Below, in pieces: positions 9,637 to 19,903 of a stretch of 64,000 nt of DNA (within the stretch, counting starts at the first letter, position 1; each line of letters begins with the position of its first letter). Origin of the DNA: Nitzschia sp. DOCU1 (Eukaryota; Bacillariophyta; Bacillariophyceae; Bacillariales; Bacillariaceae); assembly GCA_951394045.1 (NCBI GenBank), contig OX595993.1, positions 1,922,001 through 1,986,000 of the forward strand, given 5' to 3'. A program made the translations under genes and the position numbers. The notes below the pieces were generated by a model that was not told the DNA's origin, searched no databases, and worked only from the letters and a program-made list of their open reading frames with translations.

Positions 9637-10293
9637 ATGATTCTAAGCTACGATCCAAACAACACCCCCGCGCTTGTCGACACATCAGCTTGCACGATCG
9701 AATTTGACAAGTTTTGCTGGAGCGACCCGTTCGACACAACGCCAGTTCAGTCATCGCTGATTTCCGGCTACATGGAAGAAGCACATTCCGTTTCCTTGTA
9801 TGCTGCTTCGGCCCAAGACGACTGCTATACTAGCCACGATGAAGATTCTGTTCAAGAGGGAGGCCTGTCGCTTGGGCCCTACGACATCATTTGCGGTAGA
9901 GACAGTGACTCCTTTAATCACATCGGAAACCGACGATTCCGAGTTACCGTAAGCCTCAATGTCCCACAGTACCAGGCTGTGACATCAAGGCAAAAACGCA
10001 GCGAGCTAATCTCATCGATCATCGCAGTGCTAAAACGTGATGCTGGTGCCCGCTTCTTGAAGAAGAAGGGTGCCAAGTATGTTGAATTGAATGAACGAGA
10101 AATGCGCCAAAAGGTGGTGCATGCTCTTCGGGACGCAGCTCAAGCTTCTGAACAACGAGCCAGCAAGGCAACAGAAGCCAAGGATTCCCAAAAGAAGGGA
10201 GTCCTTCCGAACACAGTCTCTGAGAAACTGGAACCCATTGATCTTGACCTGCCGGTCATTTCATGGCAGGATGCATTCCTCAATTTCCCGTAA
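9637..10293 (+). CDS. stand-alone DUF6824-domain protein 2
   Basis: 218 residues from the ATG at 9637. An acidic, Ser/Thr-rich N-terminal region (1-79) leads into the DUF6824 domain at about 80-168 (GPYDIICGRD, then HIGNRRFRVTVSLN, then MRQKVVHALRDAA). A short Lys/Glu-rich tail follows, ending in a hydrophobic peptide. There is no leader sequence. It is 1.6 kb downstream of the first DUF6824 gene on the same strand and resembles it only in the domain, so the pair is an older duplication. No role is known. Confidence 0.84.
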   Translation: MILSYDPNNTPALVDTSACTIEFDKFCWSDPFDTTPVQSSLISGYMEEAHSVSLYAASAQDDCYTSHDEDSVQEGGLSLGPYDIICGRDSDSFNHIGNRRFRVTVSLNVPQYQAVTSRQKRSELISSIIAVLKRDAGARFLKKKGAKYVELNEREMRQKVVHALRDAAQASEQRASKATEAKDSQKKGVLPNTVSEKLEPIDLDLPVISWQDAFLNFP

Positions 10294-10753
10294 GAGCTCT
10301 TTCAAGCCACAGGGGTATCATAGATAACAGGGTAGACGACATAGCCGATTAAAAGTCTCTCCGCGTAAAACTTGGCTGATAGCCCGGCGAAAGAGCGATG
10401 GCTGTACTATGTAGCAGCTGGACAGTGGGCAGGCGGAGAAACAGGACCTCCGGCTGTTTCTAGTAGCTTTGTATACATACAAGCTGTATTGTGGTGATCC
10501 CCCAAGTGCAGGGAAGCCACTCCGCCCACTTCAAGGATCGGGCGTAGGATGAAATGTCAAAAGCCTTCGTGGCAACTCGTCGGCAGAACCAAGCAAACCG
10601 ACGCCCGTCATCTCTTGTCACGTAGGACAAACCAGCGGTCGTGAATAAAGGCCAGCGAAATAGAACCGGAGCTTCTTGCCATGCAAGCGCGGCATGATGG
10701 AAGACCTTGCAAAGCGGCAAACGAGGTGAAGAACTCAGAACCTAATTGCACAA
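10294..10753. other. intergenic between convergent genes
   Basis: 3' flanks of the DUF6824 gene (plus) and the MnmH gene (minus). No gene or repeat was recognised. Confidence 0.5.
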
Positions 10754-11911
10754 TCAGCTCTCCTTGACTTCTACCTCGTGCCCATTTTGCACCAACTCTT
10801 CGTGATTTTCCTTTCCAGCTAGCACTTGGATGTTACCAGATTCAACATCGTGGAAGAACGAAGTCAGCTTTTCGCAGCAGCTCTCAATGTCGTTGCTCTC
10901 GACATCAATCGAATACTCGTGGCCCTTCTTGTTGAATCGATACCTCGTATCATAGTAGTTAACGAGAAGCCACTCAGTGAAGCCGTCAAAATCTTTATCA
11001 TCTAACAATTTGTGAAGCATTTCTGCATTCTTCTTCCCAGCGTACTTGCTGACGACGTCTGTAGCCTCGTGTAACTGCCTGACAGAGTCGTCTGTTTGCA
11101 AATATTCCCGCTTTAAGTGTTCAATCCGCGTCTCCATGGTGGCCCTGACAAGTACTTTGACTTCGCCATTGATCTTTTCAAGGATGAATTGCGGTAAGTG
11201 GATATCGCCGACCTTGTGAGCTTCTCCCTCGACGAAAATGTACTTGCAACCTTTCAGCGAGTCCAGCTTGTGATACAGTAAAATCGAAAACATCTTTTGA
11301 GTCTTTTGCTCCAAATCAACGCCCCCATACACTGAGCTCCGATGTCCTGCAAGTCCTTCTAGGTCAATGACGGGCAGACCTTGCGCATCCAGTCTTTTGA
11401 GGATTTCCGTTTTGCGCGTTCCGGTATTTCCAAAGAGGACAATGAATCGCGGTGGATAGCAATGGGCGAAGTCACTAAGCCCTTTCCATACAATTTCATT
11501 CATGTATGTTTTGTAGCCTCCTGCGATTTGTACAGCATCGAACCCATTTAAAAGAAGCATGTTGACCACAATCCTAGACCGCATTCCGCCACGCCAGCAA
11601 TAGACGAAAATCTTCTTGTCCTTGTGTTCGTTGTAGTTCGCAAGATAGTCCTGGATGAGCGGTGTAAAGATTTCCCATCCTTTGGAAATGGCAGCTTCCT
11701 TGGATACCTGTTTGTACGTCTTGCCGATTATATGGCGTTGATAGTCGGACATGAGCGGGATGCTAACTGCGTCCAAGACATGGCCTTCTTTGAATTCTTT
11801 AGGCGTCCGAGTATCGACGAAGATTGCGATCGGAGAGCGAGCTTTCAATGCCTCTTCAAATGTCACAGCCGGACTGGTCCGATTCTCGACTCCAATGTAT
11901 TCCGAAGCCAT
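10754..11911 (-). CDS. mnmH: tRNA 2-selenouridine synthase (MnmH/SelU type)
   Basis: 385 residues from the first in-frame ATG (11911). The frame stays open upstream to about 12094 without an ATG, so a spliced targeting exon is possible. Residues 17-140 are a rhodanese domain with DTRTPKEFKEGH and the active-site loop YCWRGGMRS (Cys105). Residues 155 onward are the P-loop domain with GNTGTRKT (161-168) and the family signature DLEGLAGHRSSVYGG. In bacteria this enzyme replaces the sulfur of 2-thiouridine at the tRNA wobble base with selenium from selenophosphate, and it can also geranylate the sulfur. Length and domain order match the bacterial enzyme. The Walker A motif departs from GxTGSGKT by an Arg before the Lys. 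The family is largely prokaryotic, so transfer from bacteria or organelle-derived ancestry is likely. The compartment is unknown. Confidence 0.88.
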   Translation of the reverse strand: MASEYIGVENRTSPAVTFEEALKARSPIAIFVDTRTPKEFKEGHVLDAVSIPLMSDYQRHIIGKTYKQVSKEAAISKGWEIFTPLIQDYLANYNEHKDKKIFVYCWRGGMRSRIVVNMLLLNGFDAVQIAGGYKTYMNEIVWKGLSDFAHCYPPRFIVLFGNTGTRKTEILKRLDAQGLPVIDLEGLAGHRSSVYGGVDLEQKTQKMFSILLYHKLDSLKGCKYIFVEGEAHKVGDIHLPQFILEKINGEVKVLVRATMETRIEHLKREYLQTDDSVRQLHEATDVVSKYAGKKNAEMLHKLLDDKDFDGFTEWLLVNYYDTRYRFNKKGHEYSIDVESNDIESCCEKLTSFFHDVESGNIQVLAGKENHEELVQNGHEVEVKES

Positions 11912-12472
11912 GTCAGCATAAATCACAGGCACTGCTTGTTGTGCAATCGCAGTGGTTTCTGCTGTGGTGGGTGGTTCCTTTCGTCGCTCATTGTTGGAAG
12001 TTGATGATGGAGTGAAGTATTTTGGATGGCCATGACGCGAAGCATTGCGTGCGACGGTCGATGGACATACCGATAGATTGTTCGATCGATTTAGTCACGG
12101 AATTGGCGTCAGGCGCGGGCGCGGGCGCGCACTGGAATTCAATGGGACCAATACCACGTCTCTCTACCGGTAGCCAGAAGACTACAGCTCTGTACTACAT
12201 CAACATCCGATTTCCACCTGTTTTGGTCTTATTTTTGCTCTTCGACTTTGATCGGTACTATTAGTAGCAAGAATTCTTTGAAAACAAAATGATGCTAAAA
12301 TTGTACGCCAGGGCTCTACCGGTAGACTAGATTTGACGACTCGGCGGCATGAAGCTACTACCTGGTACGCTAGCTAGAAAGGAGACTTTGCGTGTGCATC
12401 CGTGGCTTTTGGACAGTTCACCCGATCGTCGTTGGAAGCTGATACCGACCTGTCAGGCTGTGGAGGGGGGAT
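11912..12472. other. intergenic upstream of mnmH
   Basis: Holds the open 5' extension of the mnmH frame (to about 12094) and a short GC tandem run (GGCGCGGGCGCGGGCGCGC, about 12112-12130). No other gene was seen. The retrotransposon target site begins at 12473. Confidence 0.45.
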
Positions 12473-12489
12473 TGAATGAACCGTAGGTA
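12473..12489. repeat. left 17-bp target-site duplication
   Basis: TGAATGAACCGTAGGTA, identical to 15533-15549. It flanks the 3' side of the minus-strand retrotransposon. Confidence 0.9.
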
Positions 12490-15400
12490 TCAATATCAAT
12501 TTTAGTTCTTATTATCGTGGTGTGCCGAGGCACAGCCACTTGGGAGCTACACGCTAGTAACACCTAGTAGGGTAGGGAGGGGGAAGAGGGGGCGAAGCCC
12601 CCTCTGATTCACCGAGAGGGTGGTCGAAGAGAGAGGGATGGAGAAAGGGGAATCCCCTTTGAAAGTGGGAACGGGAGAAGGTAATTAAGAGGGAGAAGAG
12701 AGAAAATCGCGAATGGATTTTTGTCCGGGAGCATTGGGGCGCCACTTGGAGTGTTTGTGATGAAAGGTTCCCGTGGCCTGCGTTGGGGGTGGAGGGGGGG
12801 GTGGAATATTCTGCCGAGTAAATCCCAGGTATGTCAGTATAGATGGAGTGTTTTTGTCACGTTTGGTAGCATTTCGCATACTGGCTGCGACGGCTGGCTG
12901 GTAGGTGCGAAGGTATATGTCAAGTTGATTAGTTGTGGCGTGTTCGAGGTATTCGTCCAGATTTGAGTGGAAATATTTCTCACGATGTTCGAAGAGGACT
13001 TTTGACCGTTGCTGGTGCAGTAACCGGACCCTGGTGACTAACTCTTGGTGTTTGGCTGGGGAAGAAGCAGCAATTTCCCGGGCATGGATTTCATCAAGGT
13101 GGAGCTGCCAGAGTGTACTGAGCTCACGCCATACCACTTTGATAAGGCCAGAGAGGAAAAGCTTGGGATCAGAGGATGCTGTGGTCTTCCTAGCAGGCGC
13201 GTTGTCGTCTTCAATTCGGTCAAGATAAAATTCCAATTCGCTGCTGTCAGAGTCCGAATTTTCGGCATAGTCGGAATAGTTGTCCGAATTACATTCATAA
13301 TTTTGATTGAGACGGGCAATGGCGTCTTGATGAGTGGTTTGCTCAAGCCAAATCCTCCACTCGTTGGATAGGAACCCACGGGGGAAAAGCCGCCAACCGG
13401 CTGCTTGTTGGGCTGGGCCAATGGTCGGATGTAAACCCGTCGGATCTTGGCCAGAGAGCCATTGAGACATGGTGGTGCTGTACAATGCGGTGAATCTTGC
13501 GGGTGCCTGCTGGTTGTCGCAATATTGGGTGATTGCTTTAACAAGTTGGGCTCGGAATTCCACGGAAATTGGCTGCGGACACTGCATAATGTGGTCAAAG
13601 GTTTCCGGGGTCTGACAGTGCGGGCAGGTGGGATCCACCCATGGTTCCATTTTTGATTTAAGGGACTTCGTTGGGAGCTTATCATGAACAAGTTTTAGAC
13701 AATGTACGTCTGACGGAGAATAGGTTTTTGCGGCGGAGCGGAAGCATGCCCAATCAATAGATTGGCGGGTTGCAGTTGACCAGGAGTGGCGTTGTTCAAG
13801 ATATTCGAAATATGCAGGTTCGGCGGCTGCACGGCGAATAGCTGCAACATGGTGGCCATGGACCGAGCGTCCATTTAAATCAAAAATACATTTGGTTCTC
13901 GGGTACATAGGGGTGAGCTAGGGATTCGGGTGATGTCCAAGCATTGCCGATGTGGCAAGTTCGTCTGCGCGGATGTTGTACCGAGCGGCTGTTGTGAGAG
14001 GTCCTTTGGAGCGGTCTTGGTGGCCTTTGACCCACTCGTAGGACATCTGGTCATGATGGATGTCGTCATATGAAGAATTGATCGCCTCTGTTAGGTCCCA
14101 ATCCGAGGCTAGGGTGGCATTTGGGTAGACAACTTTATACTGGGTGCGTGCAGTATCCCGTTTTATTAAGCCAGCGTTGTCACTAACGGCTCGTATCTTG
14201 ATGTTTGAAGGCATGGATGAACCGGTATACTGAATGATGTGAAAGAGTATTCGAAGACCAGAGAGCTGGCCTGTGCCTTCTGCGCGAAAGGAGGATGGCT
14301 CACCGAAGGCGATTCCACAGTTTTCAATCAAGGGGGTCCCGTACTCAGTTCCTAGGACAACGCCAAAGCTCATAGTGATATCCGGAATGGACCCACCATC
14401 GGAGACAATTACGAGTGAATCGGCAATATCCATCGTGGCAAGGTGATGCATGATAAGATTGGGTTCAACAAGGAAATTAATGTTGCCAAGAAGCGGGCGT
14501 TCCCACTCTGGTAGGCGTTCAAGATATTCCTCAAAGTCATGATAAAAGGAGACCGGGCGATGGATTGGTGGGTGCTCTGGATAATTGTTGATGCTGATCA
14601 CTGTGGCGGACACACGTCTAACATCAATGGGAACGGAGTCGACAGATGGAATCCATGCTGTGGAGCGGACCACATTAAATCGGTTGGAGTAGGCGGGGGT
14701 TGGTTGACATTCCCAATATGAATCCCCTGACCAATAATAAACGGTGGTGTAAGGCCCGAGTGTTACGTAGCTCTCGCGCCGGAGATGAAGTTGATCCGTT
14801 GAATGTAACCAGCGTCCAAGGGCAACGGCTGGCAATGCGTATCCACCAGCAGTACACCAGTTTCGAAGGAATGGTTGCCAGCGATGCTTGATTTGGTGAT
14901 GACTAGGGCGGCGTTGCAGTGTTACCATCTGATTAGGGTCGAACCATGGGGGACGGGAGCAGTTCCAGATGTGGGACAGGAGGCGGGTGCCATCAGAGTT
15001 GAATAAGTCAGATATGGTGGCAACATGGAGGAACAGTCGGCAATAGTTGATGAGACGGATATCTTTCGGGTCCAAAGTGGGGTCATGTACAGCCTTTTGC
15101 ATAAGATGGAAATCGCCAAGGCGTTGTAGCGGAGCCACGAAATCTTCGTCAACACGGATGGACCCTCCTATCGAGCCCAAAAAATTTCGTAAACTTGGAA
15201 GCCACCGGCCTTCGACATGAGGCAAGGGTGTTGTAACGTCAAGGAGGATGGATGTGCTGAGGCCAGATTGCCATTGATGCCAGGCAAGATCAATCCGAAG
15301 AACATTGGAAATAATAGTGCCGGTGCGCCAATGTTTAAGAAACAACATGACCTGTCCTTCGCCTTGAAGGACAAACCACATGACGAAGCCTCCACCTGCA

Positions 15401-15532
15401 TATTCGGTGGGTGCGTAAATTAGCGCAGTGGGAGTGGTTCGAGCATACCCGCATTTGGCAAGGATTGCTCCCATGGATTTGCGTTGGGCTTTGTAAAGGG
15501 CTTGCCGTGTGAAGAAGGATTGTGGAAGAGCA
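12490..15532 (-). mobile_element. 5'-truncated non-LTR retrotransposon (LINE) with RNase H
   Basis: A 3043-bp insertion bounded by perfect 17-bp direct repeats, the mark of target-primed reverse transcription. On the minus strand it carries the post-polymerase part of a LINE ORF2, an RNase H domain and a C-terminal Cys/His motif, followed by a 195-bp 3' UTR that ends in a TTGATATTGATA-like tail instead of poly(A). The endonuclease and reverse transcriptase are absent, as expected for 5' truncation during integration. It inserted about 270 bp downstream of the DUF6824 gene at 15819 and broke no recognisable gene. The perfect duplication suggests a recent event. Confidence 0.9.
12685..15532 (-). 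pseudogene. LINE ORF2 3' fragment with one in-frame stop
   Basis: A single reading frame runs from the element's truncated end to 12685, broken only by a TAG at 13918-13920. The first part is the region following the reverse transcriptase. The RNase H domain (about 14420-13925) keeps the four acidic positions: Asp in VIVSDGG, Glu in SFRAEGTGQLSG, Asp in IRAVSDNAG and Asp in YNIRADELAT. After the stop comes the CCHC-like motif CPHCQTPETFDHIMQC typical of LINE C-termini, then an acidic Ser/Asp region and a Pro run. Apart from the TAG no frame damage was seen. An apparent ATG at the 5' end lies in host flank, so the fragment is not an independent gene. Confidence 0.85.
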
Positions 15533-15549
15533 TGAATGAACCGTAGGTA
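15533..15549. repeat. right 17-bp target-site duplication
   Basis: Second perfect copy of TGAATGAACCGTAGGTA, on the 5' side of the minus-strand element. Confidence 0.9.
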
Positions 15550-15818
15550 GACCACACCGCCGTAGCTCTAAACTCAGTGGGAGCACACGCGCCAAAATTT
15601 GTACAATACACATGGTTTGTCACCGATGTCCTTCCAAGGGCAAAATGCGAAATAGCTGAAACTTCCCAGAGTATCTGCTCAGCAGGCCTGAAATAAGCTA
15701 GGCTGTCCTCTCTCTGTTGCCTTGACCTGAAACGATACGGCAAGAACAATGCATGCAGCCCCTCAAGCCCCGGGCGACGAGCCTGCTGCATCTGTAGTAG
15801 TACTGGCAATAGAGATCC

Positions 15819-16751
15819 CTATCTATCGACAGCCATCATCACGTGGTCGTCCTTGTTCCTCGTCTGATATAAATGGGAGTTTGGAAATGTAGATATAGAC
15901 TCGTCGTCTTCGTCCTCGCCGCGTGCATTCATTTGGTTGTTGAGTTTATCAAAATTGTGTTCGTTGTCATCGTCCTCACTGATAGGCTCGGCCGGGTGGC
16001 CGTCTGCCGAAATTTTGGCCCGTGTGCTGTTGCTACTAGTATGAATCAGACCATCCTCATCATCTTCTTGCGGTGGTGGCATGAGAAACTCCTGGGGATA
16101 GTGCATCCCTTGACGCCGTAGTTCAGTAAGAACCATCCTTTCTTCCTCAAGAATGGGCACCAGTTGGGACAATGAAATATCGTCTTGAATTTCCGATGGA
16201 TCGTCAATACTCAGTTTGTTCTTGTCCTCGCGGGCAGTAAACTTAGTAGTAGCAGCCTCGAGAACTTCAGATGGGGACCTACTGATTCGCCTCGGGCTCA
16301 TTCTCAAGATCTGAGCAAGTTCCCCAGTCGATTGGGCATCGAGGCTTTCTCGCTCGTCGGTATAACTATAATCCTCAGAGAGTAGGCTTGCAGCCATGTC
16401 TCGCAGTGCATGTTGGATTTTGTTGCGCACATCTCGTTCTCCAAGCACGATAAAATCGTCTGAGTCTTTGGCTTTCGTCTTCAGAAACCTTGCCCCCACC
16501 CCCTTAATCAGAAGATCGTAGACCGATTGGATTACCATCTTCTTCTCATGCCTACCCCCAGCGTCAATATATCTTTGAGCGTTAAGGCTGATTGTGACTC
16601 GGAATCTCCGATTGCCGATATTGTTGAATGCTGCGCTGTCTCGTCCACAAACAATATCGTAGTTCCTGATTGAGGATTTGCTACCATCTGCCTGGGGAGG
16701 ATTCTCGCTCCTTGCAACCAGTTCATGTTGGGGTATTACTATCGTCTCCAT
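15819..16751 (-). CDS. stand-alone DUF6824-domain protein 3
   Basis: 310 residues from the ATG at 16751. The DUF6824 domain is N-terminal (about residues 29-122): RNYDIVCGRD, then NNIGNRRFRVTISLNAQRY, then VRNKIQHALRDMAAS. The remaining 190 residues are charged and low in complexity, with a helical stretch (LVPILEEERMVLTELRRQG), a Pro-Pro-Pro turn and a long acidic Asp/Glu/Asn tail. No leader peptide is present. In domain sequence it is closest to the gene at 9637 (both have the GRDS motif). Its 3' flank hosts the LINE insertion. Confidence 0.85.
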   Translation of the reverse strand: METIVIPQHELVARSENPPQADGSKSSIRNYDIVCGRDSAAFNNIGNRRFRVTISLNAQRYIDAGGRHEKKMVIQSVYDLLIKGVGARFLKTKAKDSDDFIVLGERDVRNKIQHALRDMAASLLSEDYSYTDERESLDAQSTGELAQILRMSPRRISRSPSEVLEAATTKFTAREDKNKLSIDDPSEIQDDISLSQLVPILEEERMVLTELRRQGMHYPQEFLMPPPQEDDEDGLIHTSSNSTRAKISADGHPAEPISEDDDNEHNFDKLNNQMNARGEDEDDESISTFPNSHLYQTRNKDDHVMMAVDR

Positions 16752-17664
16752 TATTACATTGAAGTGTTGGTTTGTTGCTGTTATTGTAGTCGCTTTCTGG
16801 TTCGTGTTTCAAGATATTCACATTTTGTGCTTGATTTGTGAGGACGTTCATCGAACCAGCGCGAACGTTCCGCCGGAGGCGCCATTGATGATGAGAAGCC
16901 AGCAAATGACTCACTCAGGCATTGTTCGTTACTCGCCGCGGACCTGTCGTGTGAAATCGTACAGTCCATTGACCCATTCCTGACTTCAGTCCCCAAACGT
17001 CGTGCTTTTCATCGGCCCAAGTCGAAGTGTATTTATGGCTCCATATTTATGGATCTTGATAACGACTATTGAATACCGGTAGGATCGAATATTGCCTTTC
17101 GAAGTATACGAGTTCCATCAGTAGGATTTGTACCCGCTCTTCGTGCTTGCGAATGACGATGGACTTCGCTATGCGACAAATTGGGAGGTCCCACAAAACA
17201 TAGTACATACCTCTCACCTTTTATCGTATCGTAGCTATTTTTAGTTCAAGGCGCAGAGCTCGTACTCCTGCTTTGAGGCAATCGTTATCAAATAATGCCC
17301 CTATGATATCGCGTAATATGCATCCATACCTATCAGACATTCAACTGGTTTGTTGTGGCCAGTCAGAATAGTAGCTACCGTAATAGTGGGCTGTAACCTC
17401 TAGTCGAAAGCTTTAGCACTAGACCGACAGGGGATTAGTCTGCGTCTTTTCCCTTTGCTCGTGAGTACCCCATAGGTTAATGCGCGGAGCTTTGATCTTG
17501 TCGCGGCTTTGCCTGTTATTGTATCCACCTGCTTATGCTAGAGAAACAACTTCCAGCTGAGCTAGATAGTGAGATCGAAAGAGCAAGTGCCCACTTTTGA
17601 CTGGATTTGTTATTAACGGTAGTTTTTGTTGTTTCTTGTGCTGCTAGTTGACGTATAAATCCCT
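16752..17664. other. intergenic, nothing recognised
   Basis: About 0.9 kb upstream of the minus-strand DUF6824 gene and downstream of the oxygenase gene. Only short random open frames occur. Confidence 0.5.
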
Positions 17665-19438
17665 TTACAGTTCCCCTTCGCTAGTAGTGGCCGGTTCAGG
17701 GGCAGGTTCGTCACCCACCACTGGTTCTTCGTCATCAGGACTGGTAATACGCCACCAGTCAATCAAATCTTCGGGCGTGGTGGCTTGGAAGAGGCTGGGG
17801 CTGACGTATGGACCCAAGTCTGGATTTTCGCATTCGACGCCTTGCAGCAATCCTACCGAGTGCCCAGTCGGTCCTGTTGCCGCGATTCCCTTGCTCACGA
17901 GTTTGCATTCTTCCGCCACGGGTCGATCCCCCAAGACTGGTTCGGGGGTACCTTCTGAATTTGGTCGCTGGAACCAATAATTATCACCGACGGGTCGATA
18001 GTGGGTAAACCTAGAGTAGTCGCAGTAGTGGTCAAGCGGCAGCAGAATCGAATAATGAGGACCAGAACACATTTTCATCGCACTTGCAGATGGCTACGAT
18101 ATCTCCAATAACTTACATGTTGACATAGTACGCCTTGTTCCCCATCATGGGGCGATTGCGTCCATGCAAGCACTTTGCACTTTCGTAGTAAACCACATCA
18201 CCAGGTTCCATCAGGACTTCGTGCAATCGATCGGCGTGATCTTGTACTTCTACGGGCCATGGTTCCGTCAAATTTCCTTGTGCGATATTGACAATCAAGG
18301 AAACAGCATGGGTAGCATGCCGATCCACATGAGTCAACAGGCGAGCCCCTTGAGTGTATTGACGAAGGCCGTACATGACGGTTTGCTCTACGGGGACACC
18401 AGCCCACTCTTCGACCATTGTGCGGAGGCGTCCCTGGTAGATTTTCTTCATGTCCCAGGGAATTTGCAAAAATAGAACATCTGTCTCCCACCAGTTGACA
18501 AAGACACCTTTGTGGGTCCATTCTTCCCGCACCACATTCTGCGCATTATTGTAGTAGAAGGCTGCCAAGGATGCAAAGACATCCTTGGGCAAGCGTCCCT
18601 TTTTGAATCCCAGAGGACTAAAGGTGCGGGTGACGCGGTTGTGACGAACCCACTCGTGACGAAGAGTCCGCTCAATTTCCTCTACAAAATTATGAGATGG
18701 AGAGCGTTCGTCCGAAGGCGGCGACTCGCCCCAGGCCTTGACCGTGATGTGTTCGACCGTCAAATCTCCCACCTTCCAATGATTGGCAGGATCGGATTCG
18801 TCCATGGCAACAAAGTGATGACCGAGGAAGCTTGCAATGCAACGAGTATGCTTGTCACCATACTCCAAGCTCATATGATGTCTCAGGTCATCTTCATCGC
18901 GTCTCCAGTAAATTTCTAGTGGATGATCGCGGGAGTGATAACTTAAGAAGCAAACTTCCACTCGCGTGCACGCCTGCACAAACCACTGAGTAATCCCCGC
19001 ACTATCGCTGTCGTACTCGGCACTATTGTACACAAACTCGGGCATGACATGTCCCGCTAAATCACGCTCGACGCCGCGTTCGATGCACGCCGCCATGCAT
19101 CCGTCGCCGCCAGCATTGTTGGCGCGGTACGGTCCAAACACTCGATCGTAGGCATCTCCTTCGAGGCCAAACAATTCAAAGCGCTCCGCATCATACGGGG
19201 AGTTCATGAAATGCGGTTGCATTTTGGTGCGAATCATGGATTCACACAGAGGGTTGTCAGCCTCAAACACAAGAGTGTGCTTTTCCAATCGATTGTTTTC
19301 ATCATATCGCAAATCACTGGCGATCGACTGAATGACGGAAGGAACGTCGCTCGCCACATTGCCTTCCGCAGTCACTACTGCTGCCAACGACAGTAACATT
19401 GTCGTGGCAGCAATGCCACAAATAGACGGGTCTCTCAT
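17665..19438 (-). CDS. 2-oxoglutarate/Fe(II) oxygenase, prolyl 4-hydroxylase-like, secretory
   Basis: Two exons, 18117-19438 and 17665-18010, joined across a 106-nt GTAAGT...CTAG intron, give 555 residues. An N-terminal signal peptide is visible (ATTMLLSLAAVVTAEG, about residues 10-25), which points to the secretory pathway. The double-stranded beta-helix domain lies at about 350-480. The iron ligands appear to be His370 and Asp372 (LLTHVDRHATH) and His425 (KCLHGRNRPM). A Tyr-rich strand (QYTQGARLLT) and EPGDVVYYES fit the prolyl 4-hydroxylase fold. The second exon adds the end of the fold and an acidic Pro/Glu tail. The substrate is unknown. Cys pairs in residues 65-165 suggest disulfides. 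The gene is divergent from psbU with 465 bp between starts. Confidence 0.8.
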
Positions 19439-19903
19439 GCTGGTCGGGAAACGATGGCTGTTGTTGGAAGATGTGAAGAAGTGCCAGTCGAAGAAATGAA
19501 AATGACCATTGGTGAGGATGCGGCGGGGCGATCTTTCGCGTCGGGCTGTGGTCGTGGTTCGCGAAGAACGAAGGGAGGGGCTTCGGTGTTCGCATTGTTC
19601 AGTCCAGTAAGTCAGTGATAGACCGTCTGTCGTCGGGCGTCAACGGTCGGTGTCACAATGACACATGACTTCAAAACTCGCAATGAAGATCCAACCCGAA
19701 AGATACGATACACAAGATTTCTGAATTCGCATACGCACATGGGAACACCAACCACACGAAGGCGAGGGTATTATCGATGTCAACGACAAAAAAGCGAAAC
19801 AAAACATCTCTCTCCGTGATTCCGCCCTCACTACAGTTCTCATAAAAAGACGACTCAGGAGGTTATTTCATCGACCATTGACAATAATAACAACAACATC
19901 ACC
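19439..19903. promoter_or_regulatory. divergent intergenic region, oxygenase / psbU
   Basis: 465 bp separate the two start codons. The stretch must hold both promoters and 5' UTRs. An ACAATAATAACAACAACATC tract precedes the psbU ATG. No specific motif can be assigned. Confidence 0.4.

Noticed and set aside
15335..15809. Minus-strand open frames crossing the right LINE junction
   Set aside because: They run across the target-site duplication from host into element and are out of the LINE frame, so they are not a real gene.
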